Source: Prochlorococcus sp. MIT 1300 (lineage in GTDB: Bacteria; Cyanobacteriota; Cyanobacteriia; PCC-6307; Cyanobiaceae). Taken from it: a DNA stretch of 64,000 bases. Below the pieces are notes generated by a model. The model was not told the DNA's origin. It saw only the letters and a list, made by a program, of their open reading frames with translations, and made no database searches. Position numbers and translations under genes: made by a program. This document shows, piece after piece, positions 10,049 through 19,772 of the stretch; positions within the stretch are counted from its first letter, which is position 1; every line of letters starts with the position of its first letter. The stretch spans positions 124,001 to 188,000 of the forward strand of contig NZ_CP139302.1 in NCBI RefSeq assembly GCF_034092375.1, in the 5' to 3' direction.

Positions 10049-11398
10049 TTACTTAGAGCTTTTTCTCGCTCCTACTTTAATACCGCCTTTAATTGTGCTT
10101 ACTTTTAACATAGCAGTTACTTCTTCTTCATTGCGCACGGCACTCGGTACTGGTTTGTAGCGCGCCGGTGCAAGTGCTCTGCCACGAAGTACTGAACCGA
10201 AGGTAAGGAAAGTAAGTTTAATTTGCTGCCAGGGATTCATAGCAACTACACGCTTATATAAGTAACTGTCAAAAGTTAACCTCTGAACATCTTTGTCATC
10301 ACACATCTCTACAAAAGCTTCTCTAGCAGAATCGCTTGTATAGAAAATATTTTGCAGTATTTCTAGGACTTTATATGTAGTGCCATATTTCTTGTCCCAC
10401 TTTTTGAGATATTTTTTTAGTTCTCCTTCGCTGGGCACTATCTTGCCACCCTGGCTCGATTCAACAACTTGCTCTGCGCACATTCTCCCACTCTTCGCTG
10501 CAAAATATATCCCTTCGCCTGAACTTTTGGTTACGTATCCAGCCGCATCACCAACTAATGCCATTCGTCCTACTACTCTCCTTGGGCGTGGATGTTCGGG
10601 AATTGGATGGGCCTCTACCTTGATTACTTCGCCATTAACAAGTCTTTTTTTCGCTCTTTCCCGAACCCCTTCTTGAAGACTTTTAATGAGCGATTGGTTT
10701 TCTTGCATCGTTCCAGTACCAACAGCTACGTGATCATATTTTGGGAAAACCCAACCATAGAAATCAGGAGACACATCAGTGCCAACATACATTTCTGCCA
10801 GGTTTTCGTAATAACTCATTTCTTTTTCAGGAAGCTTTATTCTCTCTTGAAAAGCTATTGCGACGTTGTAGTCACCAGCATCCATTGCCTTCGCAACACG
10901 ACTATTTGCACCATCGGCACCAATTAATAGATCAACTTCTAGAGTTTTGGTTTCACCAGTGGCATCACCATTTGAATAGTCAGAATAAGTAAGTGTGTAT
11001 GGCCCTTGGCGCTGTGCTCCAGTGTCAATTTTGGTAACTAGGCCATTGATTAATGTCGCTCCTAGCTCTGCTGCACGATTTCTCATAAACGCATCCATTA
11101 CTTCCCTGCGGCACATTCCTATGTATTCGTTCTCTTCTTGAGTGCCATAAACAGTGTCTAGGCTTATGTCCACTTCACGATTTGAAGGTGAAATCATGCG
11201 CATATTCCGAACTTTGCGATCAATAATTTCTTCTGGTAAATCAAATTCTGAAACCATACACAGTGGAATTGCTCCTCCACAGGGCTTGGCATTGTCAAGT
11301 TTTCGCTCAAAGATCCAGGTTTTTATGCCTGCTTTAGCCAAAGTTTCTGCGGCGCAGGACCCACTAGGACCACCCCCAATCACGGCAACACGCAACAT
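10049..11398 (-). CDS. chlP: Geranylgeranyl reductase (chlorophyll phytyl-chain reductase)
   Basis: Reduces geranylgeranyl diphosphate or geranylgeranyl-chlorophyll to the phytyl form needed for chlorophyll and tocopherol. The N-terminal FAD/NAD(P) Rossmann motif VAVIGGGPSGSCAAET lies at residues 4-19, the second FAD motif DLLIGADGANSRVA near 157-170, and GDAAGYVTKSSGEGI near 290. The length of 449 aa is standard for cyanobacterial ChlP. It is a single minus-strand gene between glyS (convergent) and the VanY-like gene (divergent). Its product should be peripheral to the thylakoid membrane. Confidence 0.95.
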   Translation of the reverse strand: MLRVAVIGGGPSGSCAAETLAKAGIKTWIFERKLDNAKPCGGAIPLCMVSEFDLPEEIIDRKVRNMRMISPSNREVDISLDTVYGTQEENEYIGMCRREVMDAFMRNRAAELGATLINGLVTKIDTGAQRQGPYTLTYSDYSNGDATGETKTLEVDLLIGADGANSRVAKAMDAGDYNVAIAFQERIKLPEKEMSYYENLAEMYVGTDVSPDFYGWVFPKYDHVAVGTGTMQENQSLIKSLQEGVRERAKKRLVNGEVIKVEAHPIPEHPRPRRVVGRMALVGDAAGYVTKSSGEGIYFAAKSGRMCAEQVVESSQGGKIVPSEGELKKYLKKWDKKYGTTYKVLEILQNIFYTSDSAREAFVEMCDDKDVQRLTFDSYLYKRVVAMNPWQQIKLTFLTFGSVLRGRALAPARYKPVPSAVRNEEEVTAMLKVSTIKGGIKVGARKSSK

Positions 11399-11510
11399 TC
11401 TTTAGGACCACAATCTTGATTGTGTTTTGAAAGCTAACACTGCGAGAAACATTCATGCAGATTGAATTGCCTTAGACCGTTACGATCGACACATCTAATG
11501 CATCAATTCT

Positions 11511-12245
11511 GTGGCTCGAGCTAGCACCGCTCAGAGCATCAAGAGGGATGAAATCCCTCTCGCAAAACGTTCAAGTTCCAGGCGCTGGAGAGGACTTTCT
11601 CAGTTGTGGCTCTTGGTACTGATGGCCTTCAGCGTGGGAGGAATCGTTTTTACAGCTTCTTTACAAAAAGGCTTTGTCCTTTTCGGTAACACACAAAAAA
11701 ATACAAACACAACGGCTAAGGAGCTGGTTGAAGATCGACGATTACGAGGACACTTCCCCTATGCAGAAGTTGACTCTTCTTTACTAACTGAGATATCGCC
11801 GGGCCTTTCTGTTCATATTGATACAGCTAAGGCATTAAGGAATATGCGTAATGCCGCATCAGCAGCAGGAGTAAACCTGACCCTATTAAGTGCCTACCGG
11901 TCTCATGAATTGCAGAGACAAATCTTTTTTGAAATTAAATCTGAGAGGAATCAAACAGCCACTGAAAGAGCAACAGTATCAGCTCCTCCAGGGCACTCCG
12001 AGCACAGTACCGGCTATGCGATTGATCTTGGTGACGCAACTCGACCCGAGACGCATTTTGAGACTACGTTTGAAACCACTGAGGCTTTTCGTTGGCTTAG
12101 AAACAATGCGGCTAAATATCACTTCATAATGTCCTTCCCTAGGAACAACCCCCATAAGGTGAGCTATGAACCCTGGCATTGGAGGTTTGAGGGGACTGCG
12201 GCAGCGCTCCGAGAATTTGAGGAAGCCAATAGATTTACTCCTTGA
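11511..12245 (+). CDS. D-alanyl-D-alanine carboxypeptidase, VanY/DacB type (peptidase M15B)
   Basis: Zinc carboxypeptidase that trims the terminal D-Ala from peptidoglycan stem peptides. An N-terminal membrane anchor covers about residues 34-58. The metal motif GHSEHSTGYAID supplies His165 and Asp172, and EPWHWRFEG supplies catalytic Glu220 and ligand His223. SAYRSHELQ near residue 127 is the conserved Arg motif. The protein should act in the periplasm. It starts at a GTG; no ATG is available close by. It is the second LAS-fold peptidase in this window and is not adjacent to the first. Confidence 0.88.
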   Translation: MARASTAQSIKRDEIPLAKRSSSRRWRGLSQLWLLVLMAFSVGGIVFTASLQKGFVLFGNTQKNTNTTAKELVEDRRLRGHFPYAEVDSSLLTEISPGLSVHIDTAKALRNMRNAASAAGVNLTLLSAYRSHELQRQIFFEIKSERNQTATERATVSAPPGHSEHSTGYAIDLGDATRPETHFETTFETTEAFRWLRNNAAKYHFIMSFPRNNPHKVSYEPWHWRFEGTAAALREFEEANRFTP

Positions 12246-12246
12246 A

Positions 12247-12265
12247 TACAAGCTCTTTGCTTGTA
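12247..12265 (+). terminator. Short perfect hairpin just after the carboxypeptidase gene
   Basis: TACAAGC, a TCTTT loop and GCTTGTA form a perfect 7-bp stem beginning two bases after the stop codon. No T-run follows, so termination may be weak or Rho-dependent, or the hairpin may only protect the mRNA end. Confidence 0.45.
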
Positions 12266-12424
12266 AAAGCTAACTATCCTTTCGTAATCAACATAAAGGG
12301 TTTGAAAGGCTCATTTTGTACGCTACGTATCTGAATCTTTTCATGGCTATTTAATTCCATGCTGATATAGCCTGCTACAGCTACGCCAAAGTCGCTGTCT
12401 TTTAATTTCAATGTTGCTAATCAG

Positions 12425-14227
12425 ATGAGCGTCCAGACCCAATCGATTCGCAACATCGCGATCATTGCCCATGTTGACCATGGCAAAACAACACTAGTTG
12501 ATGCATTGCTTTCACAGTCGGGTATTTTTCGCGATAACGAGGCGGTCCCCACATGTGTGATGGATTCCAATGACTTGGAACGAGAGCGGGGCATAACCAT
12601 CCTTTCAAAAAACACTGCGGTTACCTACAAGGGAACAAAAATAAATATTGTTGATACACCAGGCCATGCCGACTTCGGGGGCGAAGTCGAGCGTGTTCTT
12701 GGGATGGTTGATGGATGTCTATTAATTGTAGATGCCAATGAAGGCCCAATGCCCCAGACACGTTTTGTACTAAAAAAGGCTCTTGAGCAAGGCCTTAGGC
12801 CAATAGTATTTGTCAATAAGATTGATAGAGCTCGCGTAGAGCCAGAAACAGCAGTTGATAAGGTCCTTGATCTTTTTTTAGAGCTTGGAGCAGATGATGA
12901 TCAGTGTGATTTTCAATATTTGTTTGGTAGTGGCTTAGGTGGTTTTGCACAGCCAGATATGAAAACGAAGAGTGAAGATATGCAACCTCTTCTTGATGCA
13001 ATCCTTCGACATGTGCCGCCCCCGGTTGGAGATCAGACTAAGCCATTGCAGATTCAAATAACAACATTAGACTATTCAGATTTTTTGGGGAGAATTATTA
13101 TTGGTAGAGTTCATAATGGAATGATTAAAAGTGGGCAAAATGCCTGTCTAATTAAAGAAAAAGGCACTATTAAGAAAGGACGGATTAGTAAATTATTGGG
13201 GTTTGAAGGGTTGCAGCGAATTGAAATAGAACAGGCTTTCGCAGGAGACTTGGTTGCTTTAGCAGGTTTTGATGATGTGAATATTGGAGAGACAATTGCA
13301 TGCCCTGATGAGCCTAAGGCTTTGCCTTTGATTAAGGTTGATGAGCCAACCTTGCAAATGACTTTTGTTGTTAACGACTCTCCTTTCGCAGGGAAGGAAG
13401 GAAAGTTTGTAACTAGTCGACAACTGCGAGATCGCTTGAAGAAAGAATTACTTACAAATGTTGCATTACGAGTAGATGAAACTGATTCTCCAGATCGATT
13501 TGCAGTGAGTGGTAGAGGTGAGTTGCATTTAGGTATTTTAATCGAAACAATGCGTCGAGAAGGATTTGAGTTTCAGGTCTCTCAACCACAGGTGATTTTT
13601 AGAACGATTGATGGAACTCCTTGCGAACCAGTTGAGACACTTGTTATGGATGTACCAGAGCAGGCTGTAGGAGCTTGTATTGAAAAACTAGGTGTTAGAC
13701 GTGGTGAAATGCAGAATATGGAGGCAGGAGGTGATGGAAGGACTCAATTGGAGTTTGTTGTTCCATCTAGAGGCTTAATTGGCTTTAGAGGAGAATTTGT
13801 AAGGGCGACTAGAGGAGAAGGGATTATGAGCCATTCCTTTTTTGACTATCGTCCAATGATTGGAGAGTTTGAAACGCGGCGTAATGGAGTTTTGATTTCC
13901 TTTGAAGAAGGGACAGCAACTTTTTACGCACTAAAGAATGCTGAAGATCGAGGACAATTTTTTATCAAGCCAGGTGTTAAAGTTTACAAAGGAATGATTA
14001 TTGGGGAAAATAATAGGCCTCAAGATCTTGAGATTAATGTATGTAAGACCAAGCAATTAACTAATATGCGTTCAGCTGGGGCAGAAGAATTAGATACTTT
14101 ACAGTCACCAATTGAGATCACTTTAGAAAGAGCTTTGGAGTATATAGGACCAGATGAAATGCTTGAAGTTACTCCACAATCAATTCGCTTGAGAAAGCTA
14201 CCCTCTAAGAGGATGGCCAAACGTTAA
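12425..14227 (+). CDS. typA: Ribosome-associated GTPase TypA/BipA
   Basis: Translational GTPase of the EF-G class that helps ribosome assembly and stress adaptation. G-domain motifs are AHVDHGKTT (G1, residues 15-23), RGITI (G2), DTPGHADF (G3) and NKID (G4). The EF-G-like domain III/V and the BipA-specific C-terminal domain follow, including [18 protein letters not shown]. The length of 600 aa is normal. Its TAA stop overlaps the ATG of the following DUF309 gene by one base, so the two are translationally coupled. Confidence 0.97.
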   Translation: MSVQTQSIRNIAIIAHVDHGKTTLVDALLSQSGIFRDNEAVPTCVMDSNDLERERGITILSKNTAVTYKGTKINIVDTPGHADFGGEVERVLGMVDGCLLIVDANEGPMPQTRFVLKKALEQGLRPIVFVNKIDRARVEPETAVDKVLDLFLELGADDDQCDFQYLFGSGLGGFAQPDMKTKSEDMQPLLDAILRHVPPPVGDQTKPLQIQITTLDYSDFLGRIIIGRVHNGMIKSGQNACLIKEKGTIKKGRISKLLGFEGLQRIEIEQAFAGDLVALAGFDDVNIGETIACPDEPKALPLIKVDEPTLQMTFVVNDSPFAGKEGKFVTSRQLRDRLKKELLTNVALRVDETDSPDRFAVSGRGELHLGILIETMRREGFEFQVSQPQVIFRTIDGTPCEPVETLVMDVPEQAVGACIEKLGVRRGEMQNMEAGGDGRTQLEFVVPSRGLIGFRGEFVRATRGEGIMSHSFFDYRPMIGEFETRRNGVLISFEEGTATFYALKNAEDRGQFFIKPGVKVYKGMIIGENNRPQDLEINVCKTKQLTNMRSAGAEELDTLQSPIEITLERALEYIGPDEMLEVTPQSIRLRKLPSKRMAKR

Positions 14228-14619
14228 TGAATACATTTTCTGACGAAAAACCTCCCCTTATAGAAGACCCACGCTTTTTGAAGGCTGTGGATTTGTTTAA
14301 CCAAAAAGACTGGTATTCCTCTCATGACTTTTTTGAGGAAATTTGGCATGAGTCGCATGGCCCTGAGAGGATTACAATACAGGGTATTTTGCAGGTTGCT
14401 GTAGCACAATTACATCTCGAAAGCGGCAACAAGAATGGAGCGACGATTTTGTACGGAGAAGGTTTAGGTAGGCTCAGGATGAATAAATCTATAGACCTAG
14501 GTATTGATCTGGAAAGTTTTTGTATTTCAGTTAATCAGAGACTTTCTCTCCTACAAAGTGGTGCCTCTATAGATGAGTCGCCGGTTCCTTCTTTGAAAAT
14601 TAGAGCTGCAAAGGATTAA
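14227..14619 (+). CDS. DUF309 family protein
   Basis: A 130-aa helical protein of the DUF309 family, whose function is unknown. Residues 18-60 carry the family pattern AVDLFNQKDWYSSHDFFEE...IWHE...IQGILQVAVA, in which the acidic and His residues are conserved. The rest is helical, with a variable tail. Its start codon overlaps the typA stop (TAATG), and it precedes a short ORF and the lptB-like pair, a neighbourhood I regard as typical of picocyanobacteria. No enzymatic role is proposed. Confidence 0.8.
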   Translation: MNTFSDEKPPLIEDPRFLKAVDLFNQKDWYSSHDFFEEIWHESHGPERITIQGILQVAVAQLHLESGNKNGATILYGEGLGRLRMNKSIDLGIDLESFCISVNQRLSLLQSGASIDESPVPSLKIRAAKD

Positions 14620-14697
14620 CGGGTTGGCTGATCTTCCTCCCTTCCTCCCTAAGGAAATGTTTTCTGCCAATGAAGTCCTTTTTGTTATTATCTCTTT

Positions 14698-14865
14698 ATG
14701 TTCATGGCTATAGCCTTATCAAGTTACGTTGTTTTCGGTTGGAAATCTAAATTATATGGGATTAAATGCTATAAAGGTTGTCTATTTCGCTATGAATTTA
14801 ATTCATTTCTAGAAAAGCAACTTTTACCTATTCGTAGAGATCTAATCAAACCATTTCAGGAATGA
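14698..14865 (+). CDS. Possible 55-aa small protein ahead of lptB
   Basis: An ATG-initiated frame of 55 codons fills most of the 253-base gap between the DUF309 gene and lptB and ends 8 bases before lptB. It encodes a short hydrophobic start (MFMAIALSSYVVFGW) followed by a basic, aromatic-rich segment. Other genomes often carry an LptC/OstA-like gene at this point, so this could be a small membrane protein or the remnant of such a gene. There is no clear ribosome-binding site, so the call is tentative. Confidence 0.35.
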   Translation: MFMAIALSSYVVFGWKSKLYGIKCYKGCLFRYEFNSFLEKQLLPIRRDLIKPFQE

Positions 14866-14872
14866 AATTATT

Positions 14873-15601
14873 ATGAGTCTCTTGCTTAATAAAGTGGCCC
14901 TAGAGATTGCTGGGAGACCTTTGGTTAAGGATATATCATTGGAAATTAAACCTGGCGAAGTTGTTGGTTTGCTAGGTCCAAACGGAGCAGGCAAGACAAC
15001 CACTTTTAATTTGATCATCGGTTTGCTTCGACCAGACAAGGGTGAGGTTTTGTTAGATGGGGCTGAAGTTTCTAATTTGTCAATGCCAAACAGGGCCCGC
15101 ATGGGAGTTGGTTATTTGCCTCAAGAGCCAAGTGTCTTTAGGCAGTTGACTGTTCGTCAGAATTTAGAGGTTGCTCTTGCTCAAAGTGGTTTGAGTGGGC
15201 TCATGTCTAGAGGTTTGAGAGACCAGTTGATAGAAGATTTTCATCTATCGCCATTTATGAATCGATTCGGGTATCAGCTTTCCGGTGGCGAACGACGACG
15301 TTGTGAGGTGGCAAGAGCTTTAGCTGTAGGAACAGAAGGTCCTAAGTATTTATTGCTTGACGAGCCATTCGCTGGAGTTGACCCGATGGCGGTGGCAGAT
15401 CTTCAGGGCCTTATTCAATCACTACGTAGTAGGGGAATGGGGATTTTGGTGACTGATCATAATGTTAGAGAAACTCTTGCAATTACAGATCGTTCTTACA
15501 TATTAAATGAGGGTGGGATCCTTTCTTCGGGTAGATCTCAGAATGTGGCAAACGATCCATTGGTACGTCGTCATTATCTTGGGGAGGACTTTAGGCTTTG
15601 A
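14873..15601 (+). CDS. lptB: LPS-export ABC transporter ATP-binding protein (LptB-like)
   Basis: Cytoplasmic ATPase that powers lipopolysaccharide transport to the outer membrane. It has Walker A GPNGAGKTT (residues 35-43), signature LSGGERRRCEVARAL (about 139), Walker B YLLLDEPFAGVDP and the switch His in VTDHN. GYLPQEPSVFRQLTV is the LptB-type Q-loop sequence. At 242 aa its length is right for LptB. Its stop overlaps the start of the next gene, a LptF/LptG-type permease, supporting the assignment. Confidence 0.9.
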   Translation: MSLLLNKVALEIAGRPLVKDISLEIKPGEVVGLLGPNGAGKTTTFNLIIGLLRPDKGEVLLDGAEVSNLSMPNRARMGVGYLPQEPSVFRQLTVRQNLEVALAQSGLSGLMSRGLRDQLIEDFHLSPFMNRFGYQLSGGERRRCEVARALAVGTEGPKYLLLDEPFAGVDPMAVADLQGLIQSLRSRGMGILVTDHNVRETLAITDRSYILNEGGILSSGRSQNVANDPLVRRHYLGEDFRL

Positions 15602-16812
15602 AGATATTGACCTTTACTGAGCTTGAAGAAATTCTTCAGGTAACTTTCATAAGGTTTAAACACTTTCTTTCTATTAATTTGCAAAGGATACCTTTAATTG
15701 ATAGGTGGCTTTTTGGAGAGTTATTCCCACCATTATTTTTTGCCGTTTCGGCCTTTACTACTGTATCCCTTTCAGTGGGAGTAATGTTTGACCTAGTGAG
15801 AAAGATTGTTGAATCTGGCCTCCCCTTAAATGTTGCTGTTCAGGTCTTAATACTCAAATTGCCAGGTTTTTTAGTCATTTCATTTCCTATGGCAATGCTT
15901 ATGGCAACTTTGTTGGCATATAGCCGTCTTTCTGCAAATAGCGAGCTTAAAGCTTTACGTAGTTTAGGGGTAAAAACTCGAAGGATGATAGCTCCTGCTT
16001 TGGTTTTGGCATTTTTAATGACAGGCCTTACATTTATCTTTAATGATGTAATTGTGCCTAATGCAAATCGAACTGCTGAAGTAACCCTAAAGAGTGCTCT
16101 AGGTAAATCCATTTCAATGGAAAAAGGAGATGACATTATTTATTCTCGATTTGGCAATATTGTTAGTTCTCAACCTGATAAACGCAAAAAGGGACTCGCT
16201 CAGTTGTTTTATGCAAAAGAATTTAGAGGTAGCCAAATGAAAGGAGTAACTGTTCTCGATTTTTCAAGACTTGGTTATACCCAAATGCTTGTTGCTAATA
16301 CAGCTATTTGGAATGAAAGTGAGGCAAAGTGGGAATTTACTGATGGGCAAATTCTTACTCTTGCTCCTAATGGAACAACTACTACTGTTGGCTTTGATAG
16401 TTATTTATATCCTATGGGGACAGGCCCTAGACAAGTCGCTCAGCTGCCTAAAAGTGCAAACGATATGACTGTTGCCCAGGCCATAAGAGCAGAACGCTTG
16501 TATCAGGAGTCAGGAAATCGAAAACAAGCAAGGAAAATGAAAGTACGAATTCAAGAGAAGTTCACACTGCCCATGGCTTGTTTGGTTTTTGGTCTTATTG
16601 GAAGCAGCTTGGGAGCCAAGCCAAATACACGTACCAGCCGAAGCCAGGGCTTTGGAATAAGTGTTGTTCTGATATTGGTTTATTACGTATTGAGCTTTGG
16701 ATTTAGCTCTTTGGGAGTTAAGGGAACCCTAATTCCATTTGTTGCAGCTTGGTCACCTGTGTTTATATCCCTTTTTGGTGGTTGTGTTTTGCTTAGGCAA
16801 GCAAGTCGCTAA
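15598..16812 (+). CDS. LptF/LptG family permease (YjgP/YjgQ)
   Basis: Inner-membrane permease of the LPS-export machine. It is 404 aa with membrane segments at about 45-65, 85-115, 130-155, 325-345, 355-375 and 380-400, and a periplasmic domain between the third and fourth. The N-terminal half includes PLIDRWLFGELFPPLFFAV and the coupling-helix region SANSELKALRSLGV, which is conserved in LptF/G. It starts at a TTG that overlaps the lptB stop by four bases. Only one permease gene is present here, so it may act as a homodimer or pair with a copy elsewhere. Confidence 0.88.
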   Translation: MKILTFTELEEILQVTFIRFKHFLSINLQRIPLIDRWLFGELFPPLFFAVSAFTTVSLSVGVMFDLVRKIVESGLPLNVAVQVLILKLPGFLVISFPMAMLMATLLAYSRLSANSELKALRSLGVKTRRMIAPALVLAFLMTGLTFIFNDVIVPNANRTAEVTLKSALGKSISMEKGDDIIYSRFGNIVSSQPDKRKKGLAQLFYAKEFRGSQMKGVTVLDFSRLGYTQMLVANTAIWNESEAKWEFTDGQILTLAPNGTTTTVGFDSYLYPMGTGPRQVAQLPKSANDMTVAQAIRAERLYQESGNRKQARKMKVRIQEKFTLPMACLVFGLIGSSLGAKPNTRTSRSQGFGISVVLILVYYVLSFGFSSLGVKGTLIPFVAAWSPVFISLFGGCVLLRQASR

Positions 16813-16860
16813 AACTGAATATCAGACTTTTGTCAATCCCTTTCGCTTTGGGAGATTGTT

Positions 16861-17808
16861 ATGAACTCTTTGGACTTGGCATCTGTGGTTGGTGATCCGG
16901 TGATTGCGTTGGGACTTGTAGCATTTGCAGTCCTTTTGCTGGCATTACCTTTTGCTTTTTGGGCTGTTGGAGGAAGTCAGAGTTCCTCTGTGGTAAGAGT
17001 TTTGATCGCTCTCGCGAACATGGCATTAACTACTCAATTAACTCTTAGATGGTGGCAATCAGGTCATTTCCCAATCAGCAACTTATATGAATCTCTTTGT
17101 TTTCTGGCTTGGGCTTGCACTCTTACACAGCTGCTGGTTGAACGTAATTGGCCTTCTCCAATAGTTTCTGCAGCTTCTACTCCAATGGCATTAATAGCAG
17201 TGGCCTTTGCGAGTTTTGCTTTGCCTGACCGCCTACAGGAAGCATCGCCGCTAGTACCTGCCCTTAGATCTAGTTGGCTTGTCATGCATGTGAGTGTAAT
17301 TATGTGTAGTTATGCGGCATTATTAATTGGCTCATTGCTTTCTACCGCTGTTTTATTTACGGATAGAGGAGAGTTTCTTCAATTAAGAGGTAGTTCTATA
17401 GGGACAGGTGGATTTAGGAAAGGTACTGTTGTGGCAGGTGGAGCTTCTTCTGATAGAAACATCAGCCTTAGTTCAGTAGAGCTATCTAGAACTGAACAAT
17501 TGGATAGTCTTAGTTATCGAACGATTACAGTCGGCTTTTTATTATTAACTGTTGGTTTGATAAGTGGTGCTGTCTGGGCAAATGAAGCTTGGGGAAGTTG
17601 GTGGAGTTGGGATCCTAAAGAGACTTGGGCTCTTATATGTTGGTTGGTTTATGCAGCATATTTGCATACAAGACTATCTCGTGGCTGGCAGGGAAGAAGG
17701 CCCGCTATTGTTGCTGTTATTGGTTTATTTGTGATAGTTGTTTGCTATATAGGTGTAAATTTATTAGGGATAGGTCTCCATAGTTATGGGTGGTTTTTTG
17801 GTTCCTAA
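16861..17808 (+). CDS. ccsA: Cytochrome c biogenesis protein CcsA (system II heme handling)
   Basis: Membrane protein that, with Ccs1, moves heme to the lumenal side and attaches it to c-type cytochromes such as cytochrome f and c6. The heme-binding WWD motif is [15 protein letters not shown] (about residues 242-256). About eight hydrophobic segments are visible, with conserved His residues at LVMHVS (about 142), YLHTRLS and GLHSYGW at the end. The length of 315 aa matches family members. It would serve petJ found near 53 kb. It converges on rpe. Confidence 0.92.
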   Translation: MNSLDLASVVGDPVIALGLVAFAVLLLALPFAFWAVGGSQSSSVVRVLIALANMALTTQLTLRWWQSGHFPISNLYESLCFLAWACTLTQLLVERNWPSPIVSAASTPMALIAVAFASFALPDRLQEASPLVPALRSSWLVMHVSVIMCSYAALLIGSLLSTAVLFTDRGEFLQLRGSSIGTGGFRKGTVVAGGASSDRNISLSSVELSRTEQLDSLSYRTITVGFLLLTVGLISGAVWANEAWGSWWSWDPKETWALICWLVYAAYLHTRLSRGWQGRRPAIVAVIGLFVIVVCYIGVNLLGIGLHSYGWFFGS

Positions 17809-17853
17809 ACCTTTTTTAATATTCTACATTTTTATCGAACCATTTTAAATAAT

Positions 17854-18522
17854 TTATGGCCTCTTGCTATTTCGTATGCCTTGTATGGCATCTGCATAGC
17901 TTGGCTGGTTGAACACACCTGACCCGCTGACAATTGCATTAGCTCCCGCTTCTATTACCTTCCAGGCGTTGTTTGCTTTGATTCCACCGTCTACTTCTAT
18001 CCAGGGATCAAGATTTCTTTCATCGCACATTTTGCGAAGATCAATGATTTTTTGAACTTGACTATCAATAAAACTTTGTCCGCCGAATCCTGGATTAACA
18101 CTCATTATGAGAACTAGATCACATAGCTCGAGGCAGTATTCGAGGGTGTCAAGAGGAGTGCTTGGATTAAGGACTGCACCTGCCTTTTTGCCAAGATCTT
18201 TAATTTGGGCAAGGTTTCTGTGTAGATGAGGACATGCTTCAACTTGTACATATATGTGGTCCGCCCCTGCTTTCGCAAAGTCTTCTACATATTTTTCAGG
18301 CTCAACAATCATTAAATGAACATCAAGAGGTTTTGATGTGACAGGTCTCAGGGCTTCAACAATGAGAGGGCCAATGGTGATGTTGGGAACAAATCTCCCA
18401 TCCATGACATCAACATGAATCCAGTCTGCACCTGCCTCGTCGACTGCTTTTACTTCTTCGCCAAGTCTTGCGAAGTCAGCTGAAAGAATTGAAGGGGCTA
18501 TGACAAGAGACTTTGAGCTCAT
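17854..18522 (-). CDS. rpe: Ribulose-phosphate 3-epimerase
   Basis: Interconverts ribulose-5-phosphate and xylulose-5-phosphate in the Calvin and pentose-phosphate pathways. It is a TIM barrel of 222 aa. Seen motifs are [16 protein letters not shown] (residues 8-23), [18 protein letters not shown] (about 35), [20 protein letters not shown] and the C-terminal EVDGGI with [12 protein letters not shown]. Metal-binding His and Asp of HVDVMDG are intact. It diverges from glpX, so two Calvin-cycle genes share one 211-base intergenic region. Confidence 0.96.
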   Translation of the reverse strand: MSSKSLVIAPSILSADFARLGEEVKAVDEAGADWIHVDVMDGRFVPNITIGPLIVEALRPVTSKPLDVHLMIVEPEKYVEDFAKAGADHIYVQVEACPHLHRNLAQIKDLGKKAGAVLNPSTPLDTLEYCLELCDLVLIMSVNPGFGGQSFIDSQVQKIIDLRKMCDERNLDPWIEVDGGIKANNAWKVIEAGANAIVSGSGVFNQPSYADAIQGIRNSKRP

Positions 18523-18648
18523 CGATCTTCTAGAAGTGGGGTCGATTCTAAGAATTGGACGTACTAGTACCTGCTGGAGTTACTTGCACTGATACAGTTA
18601 GCCCCGCTAAAGAGCTGAGAACCATTGCGGTATCGGGCCACTGCAATT

Positions 18649-18666
18649 GAACGGTTTAATCCGTTC
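18649..18666. repeat. Perfect 6-bp hairpin in the rpe-glpX intergenic region
   Basis: GAACGG, a TTTAAT loop and CCGTTC form a perfect stem within the region shared by two divergent Calvin-cycle genes. It is palindromic around an AT core, so an operator is as likely as an RNA hairpin. Confidence 0.4.
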
Positions 18667-18733
18667 TCTTTCAGAGATTAACCCAGCCACAATCAAAGCT
18701 TTTTTCAAAAACATCCCAATCGCCGCTTAGTCT

Positions 18734-19738
18734 GTGGACCGCACCCTTATCCAGGAAATTCTCGAAGTAGTAGAGCAAGCGGCCATCGCTTCTGCAAAGT
18801 TGACCGGTTTAGGTAAAAAAGACGAGGCTGATGCTGCTGCTGTTGAAGCCATGCGAGACCGCATGGGACAGATTGCAATGCAAGGGCGAATCGTTATTGG
18901 TGAAGGTGAACGTGATGAAGCACCCATGCTTTATATCGGCGAAGAGGTAGGAAGCGGTAAGGGGCCTGGAGTTGACTTTGCGGTTGATCCATGTGAAGGA
19001 ACCAACCTTTGCGCTAACAATCAGAGAGGTTCCATGGCTGTTTTGGCAGCCTCCGATCGAGGTGGGTTATTTAATGCTCCTGATTTTTATATGAAAAAGT
19101 TAGCTGCTCCACCTTCAGCAAAAGGAAAGGTTGATATTAGGAAGTCCGCCACAGAGAACATCAAAATCCTTAGTGAATGTTTGGGCCTTGCGATTAGTGA
19201 ACTGACTATCGTTGTTATGGATAGGACCAGGCACAAGGACCTAATAGCTGAAATCCGTTCAACAGGTGCAAGAGTTCAACCAATTTCAGATGGTGATGTA
19301 CAGGCGGCTATTGCCTGTGGATTTGCTGGGACTGGAACACATTGTCTTATGGGTATAGGAGCAGCTCCCGAGGGCGTTATCTCAGCTGCTGCAATGAGAG
19401 CTCTTGGTGGTCATTTTCAGGGTCAATTGGTTTATGACCCTGCTATTGCTCAAACAAGTGAATGGGCCGATTACACAAAAGAGGGAAATATTTCTCGTCT
19501 GAACGAAATGGGTATAACTGATATTGATAAAATTTATGAGGCTGAGGAGCTTGCTTCAGGGGAAAATGTCGTCTTTGCAGGAAGCGGGATTACAGATGGT
19601 TTGCTGTTCCATGGGGTTAAGTTTGAAACTGATTGCACTCGTACAAGCAGTCTTGTAATTAGTACCTTGGACAACACTGCTCGCTTCACCAATACTGTTC
19701 ACATCAAGGAAGGCGCTAAAAGCATCGCCTTGAGCTGA
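18734..19738 (+). CDS. glpX: Fructose-1,6-/sedoheptulose-1,7-bisphosphatase class II (GlpX)
   Basis: Bifunctional phosphatase of the cyanobacterial Calvin cycle. The metal-binding motifs [15 protein letters not shown] (about residues 56-70) and VDPCEGTN (about 88) are intact, as is the later [19 protein letters not shown] region (about residue 197). At 334 aa it matches cyanobacterial FBPase/SBPase. It starts at a GTG encoding the family start [17 protein letters not shown]. The gene lies next to rpe and upstream of hemA, which follows after 34 bases. Confidence 0.95.
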   Translation: MDRTLIQEILEVVEQAAIASAKLTGLGKKDEADAAAVEAMRDRMGQIAMQGRIVIGEGERDEAPMLYIGEEVGSGKGPGVDFAVDPCEGTNLCANNQRGSMAVLAASDRGGLFNAPDFYMKKLAAPPSAKGKVDIRKSATENIKILSECLGLAISELTIVVMDRTRHKDLIAEIRSTGARVQPISDGDVQAAIACGFAGTGTHCLMGIGAAPEGVISAAAMRALGGHFQGQLVYDPAIAQTSEWADYTKEGNISRLNEMGITDIDKIYEAEELASGENVVFAGSGITDGLLFHGVKFETDCTRTSSLVISTLDNTARFTNTVHIKEGAKSIALS

Positions 19739-19772
19739 ATTTTTTCAAGCAAAGGACTTCCGGTATTTATTT

